From the NCBI GenBank assembly GCA_011620445.1, contig WOZB01000086.1:1-5694 (forward strand): 5,694 nt of DNA, written 5' to 3'. The translations under genes were made by a program, and so were the position numbers. Positions within the stretch are counted from its first letter, which is position 1, and the number at the start of each line of letters is the position of its first letter. This stretch comes from Anaerolineaceae bacterium. Its GTDB lineage: Bacteria; Chloroflexota; Anaerolineae; Anaerolineales; Anaerolineaceae. Below, one piece after another: positions 1 to 5,694 of this stretch. The notes below the pieces were generated by a model. That model saw only the letters and a list, made by a program, of their open reading frames with translations. It was not told the DNA's origin and ran no database searches.

Positions 1-1
1 A

Positions 2-778
2 AGTTTTCGCCAGACTATTTTGCGCAATGCCAGGGCTATCCGGCAGGATAACGACTTGTTACGAGCAGGCAATCAAACCCCAGGTGAGAAACTGAGCAGG
101 CAGATCCGGCTTGATGCTTTATCCTTCAACAGGCAAACATTCCTGAGCGCGCTACCGGGCAGGCAGACACGCCAACTTAAAGAAGCTATCATGGCGATGG
201 AACCTAACTTGAGAGACATTGGCTATAAGAAGTTGGTTGAGCTTGCTGAGAAGGTCAAAATTGGTACGCGCCAAACTGAAATTGGACATAACCTGGTAAT
301 GCGGGTTAATGGAGATGAAGTAGCCATCCAGCGGCAGTCTTGGCCAGTAGGGAATTTTCCTCAGATTGAAACCGAAATCAGTCTTGAATTAAGGCATTTA
401 CCGCAACGAATAGCACTAAAAGATGGGTTTGCCATCCAGGTTGACACGCTATCGTGGGCTGAATATGAAAGTTTGCCATCCACAGTAAAGAGCAGTCTAA
501 AGCACGCATTTCTAAGCTGGGAATGTGCAACGGCTCCCCTGGTAGTAAGAGCAATTCAACCCGGGCTGCGCTGGCAGCCCTTGGGTATGGCTGAGGGGAG
601 CCAAAAACTGAGTGACACCTTTATTAACGCCAAGATCCCCCAGGCAGCACGGTCAAATTATCCACTGGTTTCGTTTAACGATGAAATTGCCTGGGTGCCA
701 AATCTGCGCATTTCCCAGTCTTTCAGATTAAAAGAAAAAGAGCCCCAGGTTTTACACCTGGAGCTTCTGCAGGACTAA
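2..778 (+). CDS. tilS: tRNA(Ile)-lysidine synthase, C-terminal part (cut by the left edge)
   Basis: TilS uses ATP to attach lysine to C34 of the CAU-anticodon tRNA-Ile in the cytoplasm, so that it reads AUA and is charged with isoleucine. The frame is open to the left edge. The TTG at 20 is therefore probably an internal leucine, and the N-terminal PP-loop ATPase domain lies outside the window. The visible start (ILRNARAIRQDNDLL) resembles the helical stretch that follows the PP-loop domain. Counting from the codon at 20, residues about 181-235 match the TilS C-terminal domain: LRWQPLGM, then KLSDTFINAKIP, the R of QAAR, PLV, and DEIAWVPNLRIS, as in the usual 'PLGM..KKLsDffid.KiP...R...PLv....ivWv.g.ris' pattern. 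The stop is TAA at 776-778. The gene converges on the LCP gene with a 6-nt gap and carries that gene's terminator in its last codons. Family assignment is firm; catalytic residues cannot be judged here. Confidence 0.92.
   Translation, partial: SFRQTILRNARAIRQDNDLLRAGNQTPGEKLSRQIRLDALSFNRQTFLSALPGRQTRQLKEAIMAMEPNLRDIGYKKLVELAEKVKIGTRQTEIGHNLVMRVNGDEVAIQRQSWPVGNFPQIETEISLELRHLPQRIALKDGFAIQVDTLSWAEYESLPSTVKSSLKHAFLSWECATAPLVVRAIQPGLRWQPLGMAEGSQKLSDTFINAKIPQAARSNYPLVSFNDEIAWVPNLRISQSFRLKEKEPQVLHLELLQD
728..764 (-). terminator. Rho-independent terminator of the minus-strand LCP gene, inside the tilS 3' end
   Basis: Read on the minus strand, 764-742 forms a 9-bp stem, GCTCCAGGT / ACCTGGGGC, with one U-G wobble and a 5-nt loop (GTAAA). 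It is followed at once by a T-rich tract (TCTTTTTCTTTT, 741-730). This is a classic intrinsic terminator about 20 nt after the LCP stop at 785. On the plus strand the same hairpin has a C-A mismatch and no T-run after it, so it should work mainly for minus-strand transcription. The stem lies wholly within tilS codons about 241-248. Confidence 0.82.
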
Positions 779-784
779 GATTTC

Positions 785-1753
785 TTATTCCACCCAAAAT
801 ACCCTGTTGAGAATATCGTGAATTGCCGGAAGGTTAGGGGCAAGTACCTGGGCTCCACCATCAGTAACAAATCCCTGTGCTTCGTTGGGGGTGATGAAAA
901 AGCTGGTGACCATCTCTTTGTCGGTGTATTTGACGAGCGGGAGGGCGTAAAGCAGAAAATCGGAGATTTTCATATCCGTTTTCACTTCCTCAAAAACAGT
1001 CTTGAAGATTCTGGGCCAGCGCTCCCTGATAATGGTTGGCCGGAAAAATTGCTCCAGCATGGCCTTTATCACTTCCTGGGCACGGCGGTTACGTTCGAAA
1101 TCCGAAGAATTCTTGCGGGCGCGGACGTAGAAGAGTGCCTGGCCGTCGCCAAGTTCGTGTAAACCTGGCTCGAGGGTGAGCCACTCTGTACCGGCTTCAT
1201 CATAAGCTTCATTGAAAGGTTTTCCGACGTTAACAGTGATGTTGCCAAGTGCCTGGATAATCTTTTGGAAGCCCTCAAAATCGACCCGAATGGTATGGTC
1301 GGGACGGAAACCAAAATTGAAGGCAAAAGTATCGCTGACCATTTGGTCGCCGCCGATCTCATGCGCGACATTAATTCTCTGGGGTCCATAATTCGGGATT
1401 TGCACCCAAAGATCGCGGGGGAAAGAAATGAGGTTGATTTTGTTTGTGCGCAGATTGAAAGCCGCAAGCAGCAATACATCTGTGCGATAACTGCCATCGT
1501 AGCTATCGGTACCTTCAAAAAGAATAGTTTTCACGTAAGGTGGTGCATCAATCCTCATGGGATTGCCATCTAGAATTGGGTCCGCATTTTGAGTGGTTGA
1601 GCTTGAAGCCCAGAGATTGGTGAAAAAACCTGGTTGGCCATCCCGAATTTTGTTTACGGAAATGGTGGCCATGATTAAAAGGACTAGAGCTGCCAGTGCC
1701 AGCAATACAAAGAGAAAAACGGGTTTACCCCGATTCGTTTGTTTTGGATACAT
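785..1753 (-). CDS. LCP (LytR-CpsA-Psr) family glycopolymer transferase, cysteine-free paralogue
   Basis: LCP proteins are membrane-anchored enzymes that move polyprenyl-(pyro)phosphate-linked glycopolymers onto peptidoglycan or another acceptor on the outer face of the membrane. This one has 322 residues. A short basic N-terminus precedes one membrane helix (about 11-32), then a linker, then the LCP domain (about 72-235). Core residues are present: D83 and R90-T-D92 (Mg/pyrophosphate site), FPRDL 111-115, RIN 126-128, LGDGQAL 202-207, RAR 211-213 and D218-F-E-R-N-R-R-A-Q. The C-terminal part (about 236-322) resembles that of the second LCP protein in this window and is not a LytR_C domain I recognise. 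It has no cysteine. The start lies 19 nt after the recombinase-like gene's stop. The ribosome site is modest (AGGA, 3-nt spacing). It is probably the last gene of the transcript, ended by the hairpin in tilS. The acceptor and polymer are unknown. Confidence 0.94.
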   Translation of the reverse strand: MYPKQTNRGKPVFLFVLLALAALVLLIMATISVNKIRDGQPGFFTNLWASSSTTQNADPILDGNPMRIDAPPYVKTILFEGTDSYDGSYRTDVLLLAAFNLRTNKINLISFPRDLWVQIPNYGPQRINVAHEIGGDQMVSDTFAFNFGFRPDHTIRVDFEGFQKIIQALGNITVNVGKPFNEAYDEAGTEWLTLEPGLHELGDGQALFYVRARKNSSDFERNRRAQEVIKAMLEQFFRPTIIRERWPRIFKTVFEEVKTDMKISDFLLYALPLVKYTDKEMVTSFFITPNEAQGFVTDGGAQVLAPNLPAIHDILNRVFWVE

Positions 1754-1772
1754 ATTTCCTGAATTCTGTAAT

Positions 1773-2687
1773 TTAATTGGTCAAGACTGTTGTCTGTTCG
1801 TTGGCGAGGTTTTTAAGCTTATTGTAAACCTCGCGCCATTGGATCTTGGAAATGCCCAGCTTCTGGCGGATGGTGTCTGATTCGACCCCGTCCAACAGAT
1901 CGCTGACAGCGCTGGTCCATCGGCACATATCAAAGGAGATGTGTTTGTCAAGTTTGGCAGCGTTGGTTACATCTTCAAGAAGGTATTCCAGACGGCGTTG
2001 GGACCAGGGAAAGACCTGATCTTTGATCTGGTAGAGTTCTGCGTATTGCTTGTAAGCTTCCACCCATTCCGGCGAAACAGTAACTTTGCGTTCTTTATAG
2101 TGCTTAGAGCTATTGTTATAACGCACGTGGATTATGCCGCCTTCAGGCGTATCAAGGTCAAGGTGGTTGGTAAACAGGGAGAGGCATTCGCCTTTCTTAA
2201 GGGCGGTTTCAAGTACTAACTTGAGCAGGACGTAAGGGCGATGGTCGGGTTTGGCCGAGGTGCGCAGACCATCAGCGGCATCCAGAGCTTTAGCTGCCTC
2301 AGCTTTGGTGAGTACCTGCGGCAGGGGGCTGGTGACTGTTTTTTGAATAATCTTATCAGCCGGATCGGTTGGAATAGCACCGTTTTTGTTCAACCAGCGG
2401 AAAAAACTTTTCAGGGATGTAATTCTGCGGGAAAGGGTTTTTTCAGAGCAAGGCACTTTACGTTCCTTGCTGAGCCAGTTGAGATAATTTTCGAGATCTG
2501 CATTGGTAATTTGACCGACGGTCTTGTCGGGGGGCAAGTAAGAAGCCAGAAGAGAAAGGTCAGCAACGAAAGCTTTTAGCGTGTGCATGGAGCGGCCTTG
2601 ATCGCGAAGGTAGATCTTCCAGGCCTGGATGGCTGGTAGAAGCATGGTGGAACTGTTGATGTGGGCGCTAAATGATTCCTGACTCAT
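1773..2687 (-). CDS. Tyrosine-recombinase-fold (XerC/D-like) protein with a degenerate active site
   Basis: The protein has 304 residues, close to the XerC/XerD length. Residues about 14-110 form a SAM-like core-binding domain (SLKSFFRWLNKNGAIPTDPA is typical), and about 120-298 a catalytic-type domain. Aligned by motif to E. coli XerD, the first arginine (TGLR) is K164 in TALKKGE, the beta-hairpin lysine is K195, the HxxR box is D253-M-C-R256 (histidine lost), the LGH histidine is I279 in KLGIS, and the tyrosine is Y288 in REVYNK, with the same 9-residue spacing from I279. So K, R and Y remain, while R-I and both histidines are replaced. The reading frame is intact, so this is not an obvious pseudogene. 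It should bind DNA, but normal recombination is doubtful. The ATG at 2687 has an AGAGG ribosome site 7 nt upstream, and a promoter precedes it. No att site or prophage gene is nearby, so a domesticated role is likely. A regulatory role is inference. Confidence 0.88.
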   Translation of the reverse strand: MSQESFSAHINSSTMLLPAIQAWKIYLRDQGRSMHTLKAFVADLSLLASYLPPDKTVGQITNADLENYLNWLSKERKVPCSEKTLSRRITSLKSFFRWLNKNGAIPTDPADKIIQKTVTSPLPQVLTKAEAAKALDAADGLRTSAKPDHRPYVLLKLVLETALKKGECLSLFTNHLDLDTPEGGIIHVRYNNSSKHYKERKVTVSPEWVEAYKQYAELYQIKDQVFPWSQRRLEYLLEDVTNAAKLDKHISFDMCRWTSAVSDLLDGVESDTIRQKLGISKIQWREVYNKLKNLANEQTTVLTN

Positions 2688-2694
2688 GGATGAA

Positions 2695-2699
2695 CCTCT
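2695..2699 (-). promoter_or_regulatory. Ribosome binding site of the recombinase-like gene
   Basis: AGAGG on the minus strand, 7 nt before the ATG at 2687. It supports that start and fits a leader of about 27 nt from the predicted promoter. Confidence 0.7.
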
Positions 2700-2703
2700 T
2701 TCG

Positions 2704-2728
2704 TATAGATATCAAGAACAAGTCTATA
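2704..2728. repeat. Inverted repeat over the promoter -10 and start point (operator candidate)
   Basis: The arms TATAGA (2704-2709) and TCTATA (2723-2728) are exact inverted copies separated by 13 bp, 19 bp centre to centre, or nearly two helical turns. The right arm overlaps the predicted -10 box and the left arm lies just after the predicted transcription start, as a repressor site would. Six-bp AT-rich arms can occur by chance, so the operator role is only a suggestion. Confidence 0.35.
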
Positions 2729-2749
2729 ACCAAAATTCATGCTTGTCAA
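2721..2749 (-). promoter_or_regulatory. Sigma70-type promoter for the recombinase-like and LCP genes
   Basis: On the minus strand a perfect -35 box TTGACA (2749-2744) is followed by a 17-bp spacer and a -10 box TAGACT (2726-2721; 4 of 6 consensus positions, including TA and the final T). TATAGA overlaps it with a 15-bp spacer. The predicted start near 2714 would give a leader of about 27 nt before the ATG at 2687. It sits in the only sizeable gap of the minus-strand gene block, so the last two genes can be expressed separately from the first two. Confidence 0.65.
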
Positions 2750-2766
2750 CCGACGCCGACGCCGAC
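2750..2766. repeat. GTCGGC hexamer tandem repeat abutting the -35 box
   Basis: On the minus strand the sequence is GTCGGC GTCGGC GTCGG, nearly three perfect 6-bp units, directly followed by TTGACA. The GC-rich block contrasts with the AT-rich promoter. It could be a slippage-prone tract or an upstream activator site. The repeat is certain; its role is unknown. Confidence 0.7.
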
Positions 2767-2783
2767 CCAGAGTTCTGGTCAGA

Positions 2784-3821
2784 TCACTGTGGACTTCGAT
2801 AGAGCGCTTCGTTTAGCATCGGGTCAATTAAGTTGTAATCGGGGATGAGAACTTCTGCACCTGTGGCAATAATCCAGTCAACGGCCATCTCAGGAGATAC
2901 AGCAAAACGGCGCAATGTATCAAAGTTTTTTAGTTCACTAAAGCGGTCAAGATTTGACAAAAGGATACTTAAGGGCAAATTGGTGTCTACATACTCGCGA
3001 TAAACGGCATAGAGTTCAGGGGCTTTAGCCAGCATATTCAGGTTAAGTGCTTTTTCGGCAATTGCCTGGATGACATCCTGAGCACGACGGTTGCGGTCAA
3101 AATCGCTGGTACTGTAACGGGCTCGTGAATACCACAGCGCCCATTCGCCATCCATATGCGTGATGCCAGGCTCAAGCACACACCAATTCTTTTGGTTAAA
3201 GTAGCACCCATCCTCAAAATGTTGCGTCACATTCACGTCGATACCGTCAATACTGTTGACGACGGCTTCAAAGGCGTTGAAGTTGACCATAGCGTAGTAA
3301 TCAGGTTTGAAACCGAAGTTGGTCTCAAAGGTAGCCTGAAGGCTCTGAAATCCTCCGCAGCGCCAGGCATTATTAATACGGTCCTCTCCACAACCAGGAA
3401 TTGTGACGTAAAGATCCCTGGGGAAAGAAATAAGCGTGGTTGTGTCGTGGCTGGGATCAAGCGAGAGGATCATGATCACATCCGTGCGGAAGTTGCCCTC
3501 TCCATAATCGTCCACTCCTAAGAGTGCAATGTTAATTTGACCAGCAGGTAAATTCAAAGAGCTGGAAGTTACATTTGAAGCGGGTCCTTGTATTGGAATG
3601 ATCTGCTCGATCAAACCTTTTTCCTGGGCCTCGGCAAGAGCGTTTACATCCGCTGGAGGAGGGGCAGCCTTAGCTTCCCCAAGCTCTAATACAAAAGGAA
3701 AGGAGTCATTCAGCACCATCGCCCGAACAACTACCCCGGTTAGAAACAAGCCCAAAAACGTGCAGATAAGAACGCCCAATCCCATCAGGAGCAAAGTTTG
3801 GTTTCTTCCCAATCTTCTCAT
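2784..3821 (-). CDS. LCP (LytR-CpsA-Psr) family glycopolymer transferase, four-cysteine paralogue
   Basis: This 345-residue protein is the second LCP protein here. A basic N-terminus and one membrane helix (about 10-33) are followed by a proline-containing linker (APPPAD, 53-58) and the LCP domain (about 95-255). Core residues are D104, R112-T-D114, SFPRDL 132-137, RIN 148-150, DGEWAL 224-229, SRAR 232-235 and D240-F-D-R-N-R-R-A-Q, so it should be catalytically competent in lipid-linked glycopolymer transfer outside the membrane. Four cysteines lie in the extracytoplasmic domain as two close pairs (C144/C155 and C206/C214), which suggests two disulfides; the neighbouring paralogue has none. 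The C-terminus (GAEVLIPDYN) matches the paralogue's GAQVLAPN. The ATG at 3821 lies 2 nt after the TAG of the upstream gene, whose last codons hold its AGAAGG ribosome site, so the two are probably co-translated. A promoter follows this gene, but I see no good terminator between. Confidence 0.94.
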   Translation of the reverse strand: MRRLGRNQTLLLMGLGVLICTFLGLFLTGVVVRAMVLNDSFPFVLELGEAKAAPPPADVNALAEAQEKGLIEQIIPIQGPASNVTSSSLNLPAGQINIALLGVDDYGEGNFRTDVIMILSLDPSHDTTTLISFPRDLYVTIPGCGEDRINNAWRCGGFQSLQATFETNFGFKPDYYAMVNFNAFEAVVNSIDGIDVNVTQHFEDGCYFNQKNWCVLEPGITHMDGEWALWYSRARYSTSDFDRNRRAQDVIQAIAEKALNLNMLAKAPELYAVYREYVDTNLPLSILLSNLDRFSELKNFDTLRRFAVSPEMAVDWIIATGAEVLIPDYNLIDPMLNEALYRSPQ

Positions 3822-3823
3822 TA

Positions 3824-5694
3824 CTAACCTTCTTTATCCATTTTCAGATTTCCATTTTCTGCTGTTACTGGCAGCAGTATGCGGTAAGCAGTGGCATTTG
3901 GCTCAGGGTTATTGACCCATAAGTGACCGCCGCTGGATTTGACAAGATCAAGTGCTTCCCGCAAGGCATTGGCATCTCCAATGCCGACAGGCACAGGATA
4001 ACTGTTGCAAGATATGTACTTTAAGAAGTGCTGCAGGTCAGACGGGGAGAGCCCGCCGCCATAATCAGTAATGCAAATCTCGATTGTCTCGAGTTTCCCC
4101 TCCGGTTCACCGCTTAAGACATCCACTTTGACTTGCCCATAGTTCGGCGAGGCTGAACACGCATTGCGCTGCAGCTGTTCAAGGATACGGGAAAGGCGCA
4201 CAGTCTGCGAATAATCGAGATCTGGGATGGGTTGAACCGTACTGACGCAAGTTTGCCCTTGCCGGGCGAACAGATTGGCGTTAGTGCGGATTTCAGATTC
4301 CAATCGCTGGCGGGTACTGGAAGGGCTGGGTTTGTTCAAGCCGGAGGTGGTATTGGATTCAGTTGAATGAAAAAGCGATTGCTCGGCTGATGCTTGAGGA
4401 GTAATGGCTTGCAGTGCGGAACTGGCTGCTGTAAGAGCTTCTTTGAGCTGTTCAAGATGCATGGCGTTGCGGGTGAGCGCATCTTCCAGGCGATTTTTTT
4501 CCTGCTCAAGTTGATGGGTATTTTGCATTGCAGCAGTTTGACTCTTGAGTTTGTCGTTCAATGCGTCTACCTGGTTTTCCAGGTTACGCTGGCGCTCTGA
4601 CCAGAGGCGCACTTGTTGGGTGCGCTCGTCCAGCAGGCGATTTTTATCCGCACGAATTGTGGCCATCAAAGCGTTGGTTTTATCCATCTGCTCCTGAAGC
4701 TCTTCCCGGCTGGCATCAATGACCGAACTGCTTTCCTGTGCTGAATGTAAAGAGGTTCTACCCTGGGCAAGGGACTCAGAATGCTCAAGGAGTTGCTGAA
4801 GCTTGGGGCGCAGTACTTTCAGTTTATAAATTTCCTGATCCCCCCAGACCTTCTGAGTGTACGGCGAGGCGCATAGCAAGCCGTACTTGAGGGCAGCTTG
4901 CCTGGTTGAAATAGGAAAGTAGAGCAAATTCCCAGCCTGATTGTAGGAAGTAGATTGTAAAAATGCGCTCTCTTCACTCCCCCTGCCTTTATGGTTGGAA
5001 ATAAATGGATTGCCGTTTTCATCAGACTTCAGGAAGCCAGGGACTGAGCTGGCTGGAATCTCAGTGGTCTCAATATAGTCCTCCCTGATCAGATCAAATA
5101 CTTTGAGCAATTGATACGAACCTAAATTCAAGCGTGAGGTCACGCCGCATATATCCGCCATCAGGTAAAGACTAAGGCTGTGAGTTAGCGATTCGAGCAG
5201 GGCGGATTGCTCAGTTTTAAGGCCAATTTCCAGCATCGTGCTTGCCAAAGCCGGGGAAAGGTCAGGTTTAGTGCTTTGGTCTGGCAGCTTCCTGGTGCTT
5301 GATCGTGGAACCTTTAATTGATCTATCGAAAAAGACAGTGCGTAGAAAGCAATGGCGACCAGTCCAAGCAGCTCACCGCGTGGGTAAACTTGCTTGCCTG
5401 TGAAAATTAATTCTCCTGCGACGATGAATGCCATTAAAAATAGATAGATATAGGGAAAGGCATTCGTGTGGGTGCGCAGTTGGGCGATATTGATGAGCGC
5501 GATGACCAGGATGGCAAAGCTCAAAACCAGCCAGGCAAGTTGGAATGGATTGCCAGGTGTTTGGCTTAACTGGGCTTTGGGCAGCCAGAACACAAAGGCA
5601 GCTGCTGCGGTTACCGCACCCGCGATACTAATTCCCAGGACCATCTGAGGGGAGGCCGTAGATTCACTTGCATGCCGTAGAGCCCAGGTCAACC
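3824..5694 (-). CDS. Membrane GAF / coiled-coil / histidine-kinase-type ATPase protein, N-terminus cut by the right edge
   Basis: At least 622 residues are visible, counted from the TTG at 5692. The frame is open to the edge with no ribosome site visible, so the true start is probably outside. Four hydrophobic helices (about 18-37, 50-71, 79-98, 107-124) are followed by a GAF-like region (about 158-305; NLLYFPISTRQAALKYGLL resembles the GAF core), a long charged coiled coil (about 325-425), a Ser/Thr-rich linker and a HATPase_c-like domain (about 462-610). In the last, the N box is EQLQRNACSASP (N510), the G1 box is D543-Y-G-G-G, and the G2 region is GIGDANAL where GxGLGL is expected; SSGGHLWV and YRILLPV close the fold. 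I find no H-box (SHELRTP or the HisKA_3 type) before it. It is related to sensor kinases but may not autophosphorylate; it may act as a scaffold, a nucleotide-dependent switch or an unusual kinase. The close coupling to the LCP gene suggests an envelope-related role (inference). Confidence 0.8.
   Translation of the reverse strand, partial: LTWALRHASESTASPQMVLGISIAGAVTAAAAFVFWLPKAQLSQTPGNPFQLAWLVLSFAILVIALINIAQLRTHTNAFPYIYLFLMAFIVAGELIFTGKQVYPRGELLGLVAIAFYALSFSIDQLKVPRSSTRKLPDQSTKPDLSPALASTMLEIGLKTEQSALLESLTHSLSLYLMADICGVTSRLNLGSYQLLKVFDLIREDYIETTEIPASSVPGFLKSDENGNPFISNHKGRGSEESAFLQSTSYNQAGNLLYFPISTRQAALKYGLLCASPYTQKVWGDQEIYKLKVLRPKLQQLLEHSESLAQGRTSLHSAQESSSVIDASREELQEQMDKTNALMATIRADKNRLLDERTQQVRLWSERQRNLENQVDALNDKLKSQTAAMQNTHQLEQEKNRLEDALTRNAMHLEQLKEALTAASSALQAITPQASAEQSLFHSTESNTTSGLNKPSPSSTRQRLESEIRTNANLFARQGQTCVSTVQPIPDLDYSQTVRLSRILEQLQRNACSASPNYGQVKVDVLSGEPEGKLETIEICITDYGGGLSPSDLQHFLKYISCNSYPVPVGIGDANALREALDLVKSSGGHLWVNNPEPNATAYRILLPVTAENGNLKMDKEG
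3828..3833 (-). promoter_or_regulatory. Ribosome binding site of the four-cysteine LCP gene, inside the upstream coding end
   Basis: AGAAGG on the minus strand, 6 nt before the ATG at 3821. It lies in the last sense codons of the kinase-like gene (AAA GAA GGT TAG), and stop and start form TAGTAATG. This supports the start and suggests coupled translation. Confidence 0.7.

Noticed and set aside
20..22. TTG as the true start of the tilS frame
   Set aside because: The frame is open upstream to the window edge and the protein lacks the essential PP-loop half, so the gene must begin outside.
742..764. Bidirectional terminator serving tilS as well
   Set aside because: It lies before the tilS stop, carries a mismatch on the plus strand, and no T-run follows it on that strand.
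1069..1518. 149-codon open frame on the minus strand overlapping the LCP gene
   Set aside because: It is an out-of-frame shadow of a convincing LCP domain, its protein has no recognisable fold, and it lacks a supported start.
2241..2579. 112-codon plus-strand open frame opposite the recombinase-like gene
   Set aside because: It is antisense to a well-supported gene and encodes no family-like sequence.
1773..2687. Integrase of a prophage or genomic island
   Set aside because: No phage, excisionase, tRNA or att-like direct repeat is visible nearby, and catalytic residues are missing.
2704..2728. dif-like or att recombination site for the Xer-like protein
   Set aside because: The arms are only 6 bp with a 13-bp gap, unlike 11-bp dif arms around a 6-8 bp centre, and the protein's active site is degenerate. 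Kept only as an operator candidate.
2764..2780. Hairpin after the four-cysteine LCP gene as an intrinsic terminator
   Set aside because: On the minus strand GACCAG-AACT-CTGGGTC can fold only with a bulged G and is followed by GC-rich sequence, not a T-tract.
3156..3521. 121-codon plus-strand open frame opposite the four-cysteine LCP gene
   Set aside because: It mirrors the conserved LCP core on the other strand, with no ribosome site or domain.

Overview
The window looks like chromosomal DNA of a bacterium, most plausibly a Chloroflexota lineage such as Anaerolineae. That assignment is inference from the protein character (LCP proteins with SFPRDL cores, a GAF/HATPase membrane protein, moderate GC) and no marker gene confirms it. 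There are five protein genes, no RNA genes, no CRISPR array and no recognisable insertion sequence. Both edges cut through a gene.

Layout. The left edge (to 778, + strand) is the C-terminal part of tRNA(Ile)-lysidine synthase, tilS. Everything else lies on the minus strand and is read from right to left: (1) 5694-3824, a membrane protein with GAF-like, coiled-coil and histidine-kinase-type ATPase regions, cut at its N-terminus; (2) 3821-2784, an LCP (LytR-CpsA-Psr) protein with four extracytoplasmic cysteines, starting 2 nt after the previous stop; (3) a 96-bp gap with a good sigma70-type promoter, a GTCGGC hexamer repeat and an inverted repeat; (4) 2687-1773, a tyrosine-recombinase-fold protein lacking three of the six standard catalytic residues; (5) 1753-785, a second, cysteine-free LCP protein. 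The minus-strand block ends in a strong intrinsic terminator that lies inside the last codons of the convergent tilS gene.

How the genes may work together. LCP proteins transfer lipid-linked glycopolymers (teichoic-acid-like, capsule or arabinogalactan-like) to peptidoglycan or other acceptors outside the membrane. Two divergent LCP paralogues flank a recombinase-like protein that probably no longer recombines normally, and follow a membrane sensor-like protein whose ATPase domain is degenerate and which has no visible phosphoacceptor histidine. The most interesting reading is a cell-envelope locus in which a Xer-like protein has become a DNA-binding regulator, possibly of its own promoter. 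The layout and missing residues are seen directly; the regulatory role is inference.
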